DNA of 64,000 nucleotides from Cystobacter ferrugineus (GTDB lineage Bacteria > Myxococcota > Myxococcia > Myxococcales > Myxococcaceae), in the NCBI RefSeq assembly GCF_001887355.1, contig NZ_MPIN01000001.1:547079-611078 (forward strand), read 5' to 3'. The position numbers were made by a program, and so were the translations under genes. The notes under the pieces are model-generated. The model ran no database searches. It worked only from the letters and a program-made list of their open reading frames with translations, and was not told the origin of the DNA. Positions 16,853 through 25,828 of the stretch are shown piece by piece; the first letter of the stretch is position 1; each line of letters begins with the position of its first letter.

Positions 16853-17884
16853 TCACCCGACGCGCCCGGCGCTGTCTTGCTGGGTGGGCACGGCCTTCTC
16901 GTGGGCACGGGGTTCGAGCCCGGCGGCGCGGTAGACCGCGTCGATCGAGCGCATGTTGGCGATTGAATCCTCGAGCGTGACGAGCGGCGTCGCACCACTC
17001 AGCACCACGCTCGCGAACTGCCGCAACTGGTGGGTGTAGGTGCCCTCGCTCTTCATCCGCTCCCTGCGCTTGTGGCCTCTGCTCACCACCGTCAGGTGAT
17101 GATAGAGCTGCGGCATCGTGGGGTTGAACACACGCAGCCAGCCCTCGCTGCCGCGCACCTGGATGCAGATCTTGAGCAGCTTGCGCGACCACAACGAGCA
17201 CTCCATGGAGCCGGTGCTGCCATCCTCGAAGGTGAAGTCGGCTTCCATGGCGCGGTCGACCCCGGGCGAGCGCAGCGTGGCGCGCGCCGAGCTCACCTTG
17301 GGCTCCTTGCCGGTCACCGTGCGCAGCATGTGCAGGGCGTAGCTGCCCACGTCCATGGTGGCGCCGCCAGCGAGGTCGAGGCGAAAGCGGATGTCGTTGC
17401 GCAGGGGCAGCGGAATACACATCGCCGTGTGCACGTGCTCGATGCGGCCGATCTCACCCGCCCGCAGCACCTCGAGCACCCGCGCCATCAGCGGATGGAA
17501 GCGGTAGTGGAAGGCCTCCATCAACACGCGGCCGTTGCGGCGCGCGGCTTCGGCCATCCGCACGGCCTCGCTTTCGTTGCTGGCCAACGGCTTCTCGCAC
17601 AGCACGTGTTTGCCGGCATCGAGCGCGCGAAGGGTCCACTCGGCGTGCAGGCTGTTGGGCAACGGATTGTAGATGGCGTCGACTTCGGGATCGTCGATCA
17701 GCGCTTGATAACTCGTGTGCACCTTGGGAATGCCGTGGCGCCTGGCGAACTCGTGGGCCCGTGTGGCGTCGCGCGCGGCCATCGCCGTGGCGCGCACGGT
17801 GGGGACCGCGGGCAACGAGCGCATGATGGCGAAGGGCGTGATGCGAGCCGCACCCAGCAGGCCGAGACGTAAGCTCTTTTCCAT
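16853..17884 (-). CDS. Gfo/Idh/MocA family NAD(P)-dependent oxidoreductase
   Basis: A 343-residue enzyme. The Rossmann motif is LGLLGAARI (7-15) and the family's EKP motif (97-99) sits in GKHVLCEKPLASN. The C-terminal alpha/beta domain starts near residue 120 (MEAFHYRFHPLMARVLEVL). Such enzymes oxidise or reduce sugars, inositols or dihydrodiols; the substrate is not evident. The ATG at 17884 begins the conserved N-terminus. The stop lies 8 bp upstream of the distal operator in front of coq4-like copy 1, so cotranscription with that gene is possible. Confidence 0.82.
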   Translation of the reverse strand: MEKSLRLGLLGAARITPFAIMRSLPAVPTVRATAMAARDATRAHEFARRHGIPKVHTSYQALIDDPEVDAIYNPLPNSLHAEWTLRALDAGKHVLCEKPLASNESEAVRMAEAARRNGRVLMEAFHYRFHPLMARVLEVLRAGEIGRIEHVHTAMCIPLPLRNDIRFRLDLAGGATMDVGSYALHMLRTVTGKEPKVSSARATLRSPGVDRAMEADFTFEDGSTGSMECSLWSRKLLKICIQVRGSEGWLRVFNPTMPQLYHHLTVVSRGHKRRERMKSEGTYTHQLRQFASVVLSGATPLVTLEDSIANMRSIDAVYRAAGLEPRAHEKAVPTQQDSAGRVG

Positions 17885-18289
17885 GGCCTGAAGGCTAACT
17901 CGGATGGCGCACGTGTGCTGCCGCGAGAGTTCCCGGTGAGGCGCTGGGCGAGGGTGTGTGGGTGAGCTCCTTCGCGATGTTCGCGTTCATCCCGGCGACG
18001 CTCGCGGCTTCGTCACTGGAGCCTGCCTGGGTGGGCAACCGAGCGCCCATCTGAAGTGGCCTTGATGTCGATGTGTCTGAGATATATCCCGGAAGTGTCT
18101 TGATGGTCTTCACTGGACCCGAGAGGACGCATCATGCGAGGCAGACACGGAAGAGGGCGGGACGACTCAGACGACCTTGCGCGGCCAGAGAGAGGCGGGC
18201 CGGATCGACTGCCTCGCGCCGGAGTTCGCCGCCCTTCAATTCATCCGCCTGCTGAGCGGGCTCTTGTGCTGGCATGAAGGAGCAGAAAC
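17885..18289. other. Intergenic stretch of about 400 bp, divergent promoters, no supported gene
   Basis: This gap separates the divergent oxidoreductase and esterase genes. Short open frames exist (for example from 18134) but lack homology phrases and ribosome binding sites. An AT-richer patch at 18080-18110 (gagatatatcccgg) may hold a promoter. I see no RNA gene or repeat. Confidence 0.4.
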
Positions 18290-19270
18290 ATGAAGCAAGC
18301 CGCGAATCCGTTTCACCCTGAGCTGCAACGCGCCGCGCGCCTCATCCCGAACGTCACGATGACCCGGCGGGCGCTCGCCGTGGTGCGGTTCCTCTCCCGC
18401 TTCCAGCGCAAGCCCCGCGCCCCCGAGGACATGGCCGTGGAGGACGTACGGGTGCCCGGGCCCGCGGGGGCGCCGCCGGTGCGCGTGCGGACCTATCGGT
18501 CTCGGAAGGTCCAGGGACCGACACCGGCGCTCCTGTGGATTCACGGAGGCGGATACGTCATCGGCCAGCCGGAGCAGGACGATGTTCTTTGCGCCGAGTT
18601 CGCGCGTGAGCTGGGCATCCTCGTCGTCTCCGTGGACTACCGGTTGGCACCCGAGCACCCCTTCCCGGCACCGCTGGAGGATTGCTACGCGGCGCTGCGG
18701 TGGCTCTTCGCCCAGGCGGGGGCTCTCGGCGTCCTCCCCGAGCGCATCGCCATCGGCGGGGCGAGCGCTGGCGGGGGGCTCACGGCGGCGCTGGCTCAAC
18801 TGGCGCACGATCTCAAGGAGGTTCGGCCCGCCTTCCAGTTGCTCGTCTACCCGATGCTGGACGACCGCACGGCGACGCGCACGGACATCGACGGCACGAA
18901 CCACCGTGCCTGGAACCAGGGCAGCAACGTGTTCGGCTGGAGTTCGTACCTGGGACGCGAGCCGGGTGGCGCGCAGGTACCGGTGCATGCCGTGCCCGCG
19001 CGGCGCGAGGACCTCTCGGGACTGCCTCCGGCCTGGTTGGGCGTGGGCACCTGCGACCTCTTCCACGACGAGGACCTCGTGTACGCCAGGCGTCTGGAGG
19101 CCGCCGGAGTGCCGTGCGATGTCGTCGTGGTGCCCGGCGCCTTCCACGGCTTCGACATCATCACCCGCGGCGCCGGGGTAGCGCGCGACTTCCGTGGGAC
19201 CTTCACGGCCGCGCTCCGCCGGGCCCTGTTCCCGGTGCCTGGCGTCGCGGAATCCGCGAAGGCAGGCTGA
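18290..19270 (+). CDS. Alpha/beta-hydrolase esterase of the HSL type
   Basis: A 326-residue esterase/lipase of the hormone-sensitive-lipase family. The oxyanion motif HGGGYVIG starts at residue 85, YRLAPEHPFPA follows, the nucleophile elbow is GGASAGGG with Ser159, the acid is likely the Asp of GTCDLFHDEDLVYA, and the catalytic His is in PGAFHGFD. AAGGAG lies 8 nt before ATG 18290. The next gene, a high-molecular-weight FabG, follows after 35 bp in the same direction, so the two form an operon, perhaps for fatty acid or polyester metabolism. Confidence 0.85.
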   Translation: MKQAANPFHPELQRAARLIPNVTMTRRALAVVRFLSRFQRKPRAPEDMAVEDVRVPGPAGAPPVRVRTYRSRKVQGPTPALLWIHGGGYVIGQPEQDDVLCAEFARELGILVVSVDYRLAPEHPFPAPLEDCYAALRWLFAQAGALGVLPERIAIGGASAGGGLTAALAQLAHDLKEVRPAFQLLVYPMLDDRTATRTDIDGTNHRAWNQGSNVFGWSSYLGREPGGAQVPVHAVPARREDLSGLPPAWLGVGTCDLFHDEDLVYARRLEAAGVPCDVVVVPGAFHGFDIITRGAGVARDFRGTFTAALRRALFPVPGVAESAKAG

Positions 19271-19305
19271 GGCACCCAAGCCGCACCGAAAGGACGACAC
19301 TCCCC

Positions 19306-20664
19306 ATGGCTGACCAACTGATGAAACTCGCCCACCACCCGCTGACGGGCGGGCTCGTGCGGGCGCTGGGGTTGCCCTCGCCGACGCCGCTCGCGCGTGC
19401 CTCGGGAGGCTACACGGCACGGCCCTTCGCGGACCGTACGGTCCTGCTCGGCGGGGCGCCCGGAGGCTTCGCCACCACGGAGGGGCGCCGTGCGCTCCAG
19501 GGTGGCGGGGCGGCGGTGCTCGAGGCGCTCCCGACGGAGGAGGGGAGGGCGGTGGACGGGGTCCTTTTCGATGCGACGGGCCTCGCCAGCCCCGCGGATG
19601 CGCGCGCTCTCCATGACTTCTTCCACCCCGTGGTGCGGCGGCTCGCGCGTAACGCACGGGTGCTCGTGTTGGCGTCCCTGCCCGAGGAGGCGGGAGCGCC
19701 GGCGGCCGCCGCCATCGCGCGCGGGGTGGAGGGCTTCGTCCGCTCGCTGGGCAAGGAGGTGGGGCGGCGCGGCGTCACGGCCAACCTCGCCTACGTGGCG
19801 CGCGGGGCGGAGGTGCGCCTCGAGGGACCGGTGCGCTTCTTCTGCGGCGTGCACAGCACCTACGTCTCCGGCCAGGCGGTGCGCGTGACGCCGGCCGTGC
19901 GCGCGCCGGAGGCGGTGCCGCTGCACGCGGCGCTCGCGGGCAAGGTGGCGCTGGTGACGGGCGCGGCGCGCGGCATCGGCGCGGCCACCGCCGAGCGGCT
20001 CGCCCAGGAGGGCGCGCGCGTGGTGTGCCTCGACGTGCCGGCGCTGCGGGAGGCGCTCGGGGCCACGGCGAAGGCCGTGGGGGGCGAGTCCCTCGCGCTC
20101 GATGTCACCTCGCCGGACGCGCCGGCGCGCCTGGTGGCGGCGCTGAAGGAGCGCCACGGCGGGGTGGACGTGGTGGTGCACAACGCGGGCATCACGCGTG
20201 ATCGCACGCTGGCGAAGATGACGTCCCAGGAGTGGGAGCAGGTGCTGGCCGTCAACCTCGCGGCCATCCTCGCCGCGGACGAGGCGCTGCTCGGCCAGGG
20301 GGCGCTGCGCGACGGGGGGCGGCTCGTGTACCTGTCTTCCATCAGCGGCGTGGCGGGCAACTTCGGCCAGGCGAACTACGCGGCGACGAAGGCCGCGCTC
20401 ATCGGCTACGTCGCGGCGCTCGCGCCCCGGCTGGCCTCGCGCGGCATCTGCGCGAACGCCGTCGCGCCCGGCTTCATCGAGACGGCCATGGTGGCGAAGA
20501 TGCCCCTCCTGACGCGCGAGGTGGGCCGCCGCCTCAACGCCCTCTCCCAGGGGGGCCAGCCAAGGGACGTGGCGGAACTGGTGACGTTCCTCTCCACTCC
20601 CGGGGCCTTCGGGCTCACCGGCAACACCGTGCGCGTCTGCGGCCAGGGGCTCATCGGCGCCTGA
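19306..20664 (+). CDS. High-molecular-weight FabG, 3-oxoacyl reductase (SDR)
   Basis: At 452 residues this is about twice the length of ordinary FabG and matches the FabG4 type known from mycobacteria. Residues 1-205 are a degenerate flavodoxin-like Rossmann domain. The catalytic SDR domain has TGAARGIG (218-225), HNAG (292-295), the Ser of YLSSISGVAG, and YxxxK as Tyr358/Lys362, then NAVAPGFIETAM. It reduces 3-oxoacyl-CoA or -ACP with NAD(P)H. It begins 35 bp after the esterase gene. The annotation is firm; the physiological chain length and cofactor are not visible. Confidence 0.85.
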   Translation: MADQLMKLAHHPLTGGLVRALGLPSPTPLARASGGYTARPFADRTVLLGGAPGGFATTEGRRALQGGGAAVLEALPTEEGRAVDGVLFDATGLASPADARALHDFFHPVVRRLARNARVLVLASLPEEAGAPAAAAIARGVEGFVRSLGKEVGRRGVTANLAYVARGAEVRLEGPVRFFCGVHSTYVSGQAVRVTPAVRAPEAVPLHAALAGKVALVTGAARGIGAATAERLAQEGARVVCLDVPALREALGATAKAVGGESLALDVTSPDAPARLVAALKERHGGVDVVVHNAGITRDRTLAKMTSQEWEQVLAVNLAAILAADEALLGQGALRDGGRLVYLSSISGVAGNFGQANYAATKAALIGYVAALAPRLASRGICANAVAPGFIETAMVAKMPLLTREVGRRLNALSQGGQPRDVAELVTFLSTPGAFGLTGNTVRVCGQGLIGA

Positions 20665-20697
20665 GCATCTGGAGGGGAGGTGCGCGCCACCCGCCTG

Positions 20698-21294
20698 TCA
20701 CACCCAGGCCCGGTGATTGCCCACCACCACCGCGAAGCGGTCGCCCAGCGCCGCCAGCGCCGCGCGCTGAAGCTCGGCGGCGGTAATGACTCCGCCCAGC
20801 GGGTCGGGCAGGTCGCGGGTCGCCGTGGCGGCGGCCACCACGGTGCTGCGGTAGCCGAGGTCGAGCGCGGCGCGCGCCGTGGCCGACACGCACATGTGCG
20901 TCATGAAGCCGGCGATGATCAGCTCCGGCCGACCGATGGCCTTCAGCCGGTCGTGCAGGTGGGTGCCGGCGAAGGAGTTGGGCAGGCCCTTGGTCACCAC
21001 CGTCTCGCCGTCGATAGGGGCGACGGCGGGGACGAAGGCGCTGCCCGGCCCCTGCGGATCGAACAGGCCGCCGGGCGTGCCGTGATGCGCCACGTGGACC
21101 ACCGGCACGCCATGGCGGCGGGCGAGGTCGAGCAGGCGGGCGGCCTCCGCCACCGCGGCGTCCACGCCGGCCAGCGGCAGGGCACCGGCCGTGTACTCCG
21201 CTTGGATGTCGATCAGCACCAGTGCCGCGCGGTCGAGCGGGCTGGGGTGGGCCGGGGCGCCGGCCATGGCGAACAGCGTGCGAGGGGGAGTCAT
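20698..21294 (-). CDS. Isochorismatase-like cysteine hydrolase
   Basis: A 198-residue hydrolase of the isochorismatase/nicotinamidase superfamily. The catalytic triad is visible as Asp29 (LVLIDIQAEY), Lys102 (TKGLPNSF) and Cys135 (GFMTHMCVSATARAA), with the usual cis-peptide-like turn before the Cys. The substrate may be an amide or an isochorismate-type ether; the family cannot be narrowed from sequence. GGAGG sits just before the ATG at 21294. A LysR gene diverges from it 71 bp away and probably controls it. Confidence 0.85.
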   Translation of the reverse strand: MTPPRTLFAMAGAPAHPSPLDRAALVLIDIQAEYTAGALPLAGVDAAVAEAARLLDLARRHGVPVVHVAHHGTPGGLFDPQGPGSAFVPAVAPIDGETVVTKGLPNSFAGTHLHDRLKAIGRPELIIAGFMTHMCVSATARAALDLGYRSTVVAAATATRDLPDPLGGVITAAELQRAALAALGDRFAVVVGNHRAWV

Positions 21295-21342
21295 GGGTCC
21301 TCCGAAATCGTGATGCCCTTTCGTAGCCCGTTCAAAACCGCT

Positions 21343-21372
21343 CAGCCATTCGCCAAAATCGCGCAATGGCTG
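21343..21372. promoter_or_regulatory. Inverted repeat spanning the lysR start codon
   Basis: CAGCCATT (21343-21350) and AATGGCTG (21365-21372) are perfect inverted copies 14 bp apart, covering the start of the LysR gene at 21366 and facing the divergent isochorismatase gene. It may be the LysR autoregulatory site or an mRNA hairpin over the start codon. Confidence 0.4.
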
Positions 21373-22235
21373 TTCAAGAACGAGCAGGTGGGTTGGACTG
21401 GGATGACCTGCGTGTCTTCGTGGCGCTGGCGCGGGCGGGCAGCCTGTCGGCGGCGGCGCGGGCTCTGCGGGTCAGCCACGCCACCGTCGGGCGCCGTGTC
21501 GCCGCCCTGGAGGAGACGTTGGGCCAGGCGCTGTTCGACCGCCGCGCCGATGGCTACGCGCTGAGCGCGGAAGGGGCGGCGGTGCTGGAGCTGGCGCAGG
21601 GCATGGACGAGCGCGCACTCGCCATCCTGCGGAGAGCCGGCCGCGATGCCGGGCTCACCGGCACGGTGCGGCTGACCGCCACGGAGGCGGTGGCCGAGCG
21701 GTTCCTGATCCCACGGCTGGCGCCGTTCCGCCGGCGCCACCCCGGCATCGACCTGGAGGTGTTGATCGACTCGCGCTCGTTGAGCCTCGCCAGGCGCGAG
21801 GCCGACGTGGCCGTGCGCCTCGCCCGCCCGCGGGTGGGGGAGCTCGTCACCCGCCGCCTCGCCACCATGGCCTATGGCGTCTATGTGGCGCCCGGCGGCG
21901 ACGCCGATGCCTGGGTTGGCTATGACGACTCCTTGGCCCACCTGCCGGAGGCGCAGTGGCTGGCCCGGATTGCGTCTGGCGGGCGCATCGCCCTGCGCAC
22001 CAACGGGCCGGCGGCGCAACTCGCCGCCGTGCGCGCCGGCTTCGGAAAGGCCGTCCTGCCGCGCTGGTTCGCCGAGGAGGAGGGCGGCCTCATCGCCCTA
22101 CCGCCGCCCGCCCCGCCGCCGGTACGCGAGGCGTGGCTGGTCGTCCACCGCGACCTCAAGGACGTGCCCCGCGTGCGTGCCCTGTTCGACCACGTGGCCG
22201 CGACGTTCGAGGCGGAAAGGGCGCGTCTGGAATAG
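21366..22235 (+). CDS. LysR-family transcriptional regulator
   Basis: A 289-residue LysR-type regulator. The winged helix-turn-helix covers residues 12-70 (LRVFVALARAGSLSAAARAL, SHATVGRRVAALEETLG, LFDRRADGYALSAEG). The effector-binding domain from about residue 97 begins VRLTATEAVAERFLIPRL. It diverges from the isochorismatase-like gene, the classical LysR arrangement with its target. The effector is unknown. Confidence 0.86.
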   Translation: MAVQERAGGLDWDDLRVFVALARAGSLSAAARALRVSHATVGRRVAALEETLGQALFDRRADGYALSAEGAAVLELAQGMDERALAILRRAGRDAGLTGTVRLTATEAVAERFLIPRLAPFRRRHPGIDLEVLIDSRSLSLARREADVAVRLARPRVGELVTRRLATMAYGVYVAPGGDADAWVGYDDSLAHLPEAQWLARIASGGRIALRTNGPAAQLAAVRAGFGKAVLPRWFAEEEGGLIALPPPAPPPVREAWLVVHRDLKDVPRVRALFDHVAATFEAERARLE

Positions 22236-22379
22236 GTCTCTTGTGGCGCGGTGGGCGAGTCGTGAATTGCTCACCCTTCACCGGCTGAAGGACAATCGGA
22301 CCCTGGACTTCCGTCGGATTCTGGAGAGCGCGTCACGCCACGACCTTTCGTCCTCTTCGGCCCCGCCCACCTGGGTGCG

Positions 22380-23015
22380 ATGGCTGTCACGGCCCTCACC
22401 GCGGCGGGGCTGCTGTGGCTCGTCCGCCATCATCCGCGAGCGGCCCCGGGCGTGCGCTACGGGCTCGCGGGGCTGCTGCTGACGCTCACGGTGGGGACCG
22501 TCATCGGCGAGCGACTCGCCGGTAGGTCCTGGGGCGAGCTCGCTCCCTTCCACCTGTGCGACATGGCCATCTTCGTGGGCCTCTTCGCCCTCGTCACCCG
22601 CGCGCCGCTGGCGTGCGAAGTGCTCTACTTCTGGGCCTGCGCGGGAACCCTCCTCGCGATCATCACTCCGGACGTCCTGGTGGGATTTCCCCACCCCTAC
22701 TTCCTCAGCTACTTCACCCTGCACGGAATGATCGTGGTGGCCGCCGTCCTCCTGGTGTGGGGACTGGGCCGGCCACCTCGCTCCGGTGCGGTGTGGCGGG
22801 TGCTCCTCCTCACCAACGCCTATGCCGCGCTGGTGGGGACGGTGAACCTCGTGTTCAGGACGAACTACCTCTACCTGTGCGCCAAACCGGCCGGCCGCAC
22901 GCTGCTCGACTGGTTCGGTCCCTGGCCGGTGTACATCCTCGTCTCCGAGGTCGTGGCCCTGAGTCTCTTCACCCTGCTGGCCCTGCCCTTCCGCCGGGGG
23001 GCCCAGCACTCCTGA
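22380..23015 (+). CDS. TIGR02206/YwaF-like integral membrane protein
   Basis: A protein of at least 211 residues with six hydrophobic spans. ELAPFHLCDMAIFVGLFAL, LLAIITPDV and FPHPYFLSYFTLHGMIVV are typical of TIGR02206 membrane proteins, function unknown. The ATG at 22380 is the first canonical start, but the family N-terminal phrase FVLFGPAHLGA lies in frame upstream (22347-22379) with no ATG, GTG or TTG before the TGA at 22263. The true start may be non-canonical: ACG at 22335 has GGAGAG 6 nt upstream, and an ATT is at 22266. Otherwise a base change removed the start. Confidence 0.75.
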   Translation: MAVTALTAAGLLWLVRHHPRAAPGVRYGLAGLLLTLTVGTVIGERLAGRSWGELAPFHLCDMAIFVGLFALVTRAPLACEVLYFWACAGTLLAIITPDVLVGFPHPYFLSYFTLHGMIVVAAVLLVWGLGRPPRSGAVWRVLLLTNAYAALVGTVNLVFRTNYLYLCAKPAGRTLLDWFGPWPVYILVSEVVALSLFTLLALPFRRGAQHS

Positions 23016-23032
23016 GCACGAGATCGAGGCGT

Positions 23033-23632
23033 ATGCGTATGATGGAGACCCACTACCGCGGCTACACCCTGAGACGCGCCAGGTTCGAGGAACTGGCGGC
23101 ACTGCCGGAGGTCGAGCACCTCGCGGCGCAGCAGTTCCTCCACTCGCCATACCCCTTCGCGGCCGGGCTGCCGACGCAATCGCTCGAGCAGGTGCACGAG
23201 TACCATCGGCACGGAGGCGCGTGGGTGGCCGTGACAAAGGAAGGACACGTCGCGGCCTTCACCGTGTGCAAGGAGGTGGACGGCGCGCTCTTCATCGCCG
23301 AGGCGGACGTGCACCCGGCCCATGCGCGGCAGGGGCTGGGCGGGGCTCTCTTCAGGCTCCTGGAGCAGTGGGCTCGGGAGAGGGGATACCCGGCGCTGCT
23401 TCTCACCACCTTCGAGGATGTGCCGTGGAATGCGCCCTACTACCAGCGCCTGGGCTTTCGCATTCTCCGGGACGAGGAACTGGGACCCGGGCTGCGCGCC
23501 ATCCGCGCAGACGAGACGGAACTCGGTCTCCCTCCCGAGCGCCGCGTCTGCATGAGACTCGCGCTCGATACGCCCCTCGCCCCGAAATCTGGAAGCGAAG
23601 CAGCGAAGCTGTCAGACGACCCGTGTGAGTAG
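23033..23632 (+). CDS. GNAT-family N-acetyltransferase
   Basis: A 199-residue acetyltransferase. Motif A is EADVHPAHARQGLGGALFRL, with the acetyl-CoA-binding Q/R-x-x-G-x-G/A as RQGLGG, and motif B is NAPYYQRLGFRIL. The acceptor is unknown. Starts at 23033, 23039 and 23042 are all ATG in frame; GAGG upstream suits the first two. It follows the membrane-protein gene by 17 bp and is probably cotranscribed with it. Confidence 0.82.
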   Translation: MRMMETHYRGYTLRRARFEELAALPEVEHLAAQQFLHSPYPFAAGLPTQSLEQVHEYHRHGGAWVAVTKEGHVAAFTVCKEVDGALFIAEADVHPAHARQGLGGALFRLLEQWARERGYPALLLTTFEDVPWNAPYYQRLGFRILRDEELGPGLRAIRADETELGLPPERRVCMRLALDTPLAPKSGSEAAKLSDDPCE

Positions 23633-23707
23633 GCTCCCACCTGACTCACCGGGTACCTCCTGGAAGCCGAGCGCGGTCCATGTTCCTCCTTCTTCCCCGG
23701 CAACCCC

Positions 23708-25279
23708 TTATTTCAGTGGCAGAGACACATAGGACGGGTTGTTTCCTGGCGAGGAGAAGCTCACCGTGGAGAAGTCAGGCGCCTTGTCCGCGTAGAGCGC
23801 ATCGACGGTGTCGATGACGAGCGAGAGGCGATGGCCGCTGGGAATGTCATAGGCCGTCGCCGGGAAGTCCACGTCCACGGCCTGGGGCTGGCCAGCAACG
23901 GCGTCTCGGAGCGTGACCGCGACGTGCGTGACGAGGCTCCCCGTCCCGCCCCAGTCCGTGTCGTAGAGGTAGGCGATGACCGTGGTCTGTCCGGAGTTGC
24001 CCGGAGTGACGGTCAGGCTCAGGTGCGGGGCTCCGCGCACGCGTCGCGGGCTCGTCAACCATTCCGACTGCCAGACGGCCGCCTTCGACCGGTTCACCCC
24101 CGGAATCCACGCCGTGGGGGGCTCACCCGTGATGGCCTCCACGCCGTTCGTCAGCATCACCAGGCCTCCGTTGGCGAGGGTGTCATCGCCCGCGAGGATC
24201 GTCTTGCTCCAGCCCGTCTGCGAGCCCGTCAGGAGGTCGCCCTCGTCGCTCCACCAGTACACATCACTCAGGTTGTAGCGCGCGGTGCTCGTCGAGACGG
24301 CGCTCCACGACGGGTACGACTCATAGGTGCTCTGGCCCCGGAGCTGGAGCTGTACCGGGTTCTCCGAGGCGATGCCCGTGTCCACGCCGCGCAGGTAGTG
24401 GTCGAACCAACGGCGCGTGCTCGTCCAGGCGTCATTGGGAATGCCGAAGATGCCGGTCAGCTCGGCGATGGCATGGTCACCCGGGCGGAGCTCGAGCCGC
24501 TTCGGCCCCGCCAGCCGGGTGAAGAAGTCGGTGAGCTGATTCGGCCCGAAGAAGCTGTCGCCGTAGGCGTTGCCCATGAGGATGGCGGGACGGTTCGCGT
24601 TGATGCGATCCAGGTACGTCGCGGCGCTGCGCACCTGGGCGTAGGCGATGACGCTGTCCAGGTCCTGGTTGGCGAAGAAGCTCGAGAGGGCCTGCCGCAG
24701 CTCCGCCGAGGGCTGCCCGGTCAGTTCCGCCGAGAGCCACAGCAGCCCGGCGCTCTGCAGATGGCGTGTCTGGTTCGCGAACAACGAGTACGTCAGATCC
24801 GTCCAGCAGCTCATCGCGGCCACGGCGCGGATACGCGAGTCAAAGGCCGAGCCGATCAACGCCATGCCCGCGCCATAGGAGACGCCCGCCGCACCGATGT
24901 GGGCTGGATCCGTGGGAGTGTTGGCCAGCGTCCAATCGATGACTTCGGTCAGGTCGCCAATGTCCTTGGGCCCAGCCGTGTCGATGCCGCCCCCTGATGA
25001 ATAGAAGCCTCGCGGGGTGTACGAGACCACGACGTACCCGGCGGCGGCGAACTGCTGTGCCTGCACGTAGTACTCCAAGGTGGGCAGCGCCCAACTGGTG
25101 ATGAAGATGATGGCCGGGTACTTCCCCGGCGTCTCGGGAGTGAAGACGTTGCCCTTCAGGGTCACTCCATCACGCACGGTGATGTCGATGACGCGGAAGG
25201 ACGGAGCTGCGGACGCGGGACTGGTGATGATGCACAGCGACAGAACCACGGACACGGCGATTGCACGTAACCAGGACAA
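23708..25279 (-). CDS. Secreted CocE/NonD-type alpha/beta hydrolase (X-Pro dipeptidyl-peptidase-like)
   Basis: A 523-residue exported hydrolase. The signal peptide MSWLRAIAVSVVLSLCIITS precedes the catalytic domain, where GVSYGAGMALIG holds the nucleophile Ser and RPGDHAIAELTG the probable catalytic His. From about residue 325 a jelly-roll XPP_C domain follows (GAPHLSLTVTPGNSGQTTVI). Related enzymes cleave acyl esters, beta-lactam esters or Xaa-Pro peptides. TTG at 25279 is preferred over an earlier in-frame start because GGAGGT lies 5 nt before it. A TetR gene with multiple operators lies upstream in divergent orientation and may repress it. Confidence 0.82.
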   Translation of the reverse strand: MSWLRAIAVSVVLSLCIITSPASAAPSFRVIDITVRDGVTLKGNVFTPETPGKYPAIIFITSWALPTLEYYVQAQQFAAAGYVVVSYTPRGFYSSGGGIDTAGPKDIGDLTEVIDWTLANTPTDPAHIGAAGVSYGAGMALIGSAFDSRIRAVAAMSCWTDLTYSLFANQTRHLQSAGLLWLSAELTGQPSAELRQALSSFFANQDLDSVIAYAQVRSAATYLDRINANRPAILMGNAYGDSFFGPNQLTDFFTRLAGPKRLELRPGDHAIAELTGIFGIPNDAWTSTRRWFDHYLRGVDTGIASENPVQLQLRGQSTYESYPSWSAVSTSTARYNLSDVYWWSDEGDLLTGSQTGWSKTILAGDDTLANGGLVMLTNGVEAITGEPPTAWIPGVNRSKAAVWQSEWLTSPRRVRGAPHLSLTVTPGNSGQTTVIAYLYDTDWGGTGSLVTHVAVTLRDAVAGQPQAVDVDFPATAYDIPSGHRLSLVIDTVDALYADKAPDFSTVSFSSPGNNPSYVSLPLK

Positions 25280-25828
25280 GGCACACCTCCAGTAGGGGGG
25301 GACTGGGCACTGCACTCACGGATGGATTCGAAGCGGCTGCGCCAGGGGCCTGAGCAGGGTTCAGGAGCAACTCGAGGGGGCCGAGACCAACGTCGCGCTC
25401 GTCGATCTCAGGGGAACCACGACAGTGGTGAAGAGCCACGGAGGGTGAGCGGGTTCTGCTCCGATTCGCTGTACACGGCTCATGCCGGTCTCCCCCCTCC
25501 AGTGGGTACTGCTGTGCATCGCCGCCGGTGCGTCGGTCACGGTGGCTGGCTCTCTGCCATCGAGAGCCACCTGCTCGCCTGGAACCTACGGCGACGTAAG
25601 CTACGAAAGCGTAAATAAATTGTCAAACAGGATGCTCCCGACATGCGCGGAGGGCCGTGAATCGAGCACGAATGGGTGAGCCTCGAATGCGGGCTGGCGG
25701 CACGAGCAGGTTTATCTACGTCTGCGTAGGTTGCCGAGAGCGCCCTCGCACCGTTCCTCCTGCCGAGCCGCGCGACGCACCGCGACATGCGGCGCGGGGG
25801 AGAGTCGGGTGTACTAGAGTGTTTTCCC
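25280..25828. promoter_or_regulatory. 550-bp regulatory gap with three copies of a 14-bp operator
   Basis: Between the divergent hydrolase and TetR genes, CTACG-N4-CGTAA occurs at 25586-25599 and again at 25601-25614, one base apart, and CTACG-N4-CGTAG at 25716-25729. The copies are near-perfect palindromes, in AT-richer DNA than the surroundings. They are the likely sites of the adjacent TetR protein. No gene is supported here; the open frames lack family phrases. Confidence 0.55.

Noticed and set aside
17885..18289. Small gene from 18134 upstream of the esterase
   Set aside because: Only basic low-complexity residues and no ribosome binding site or conserved phrase.
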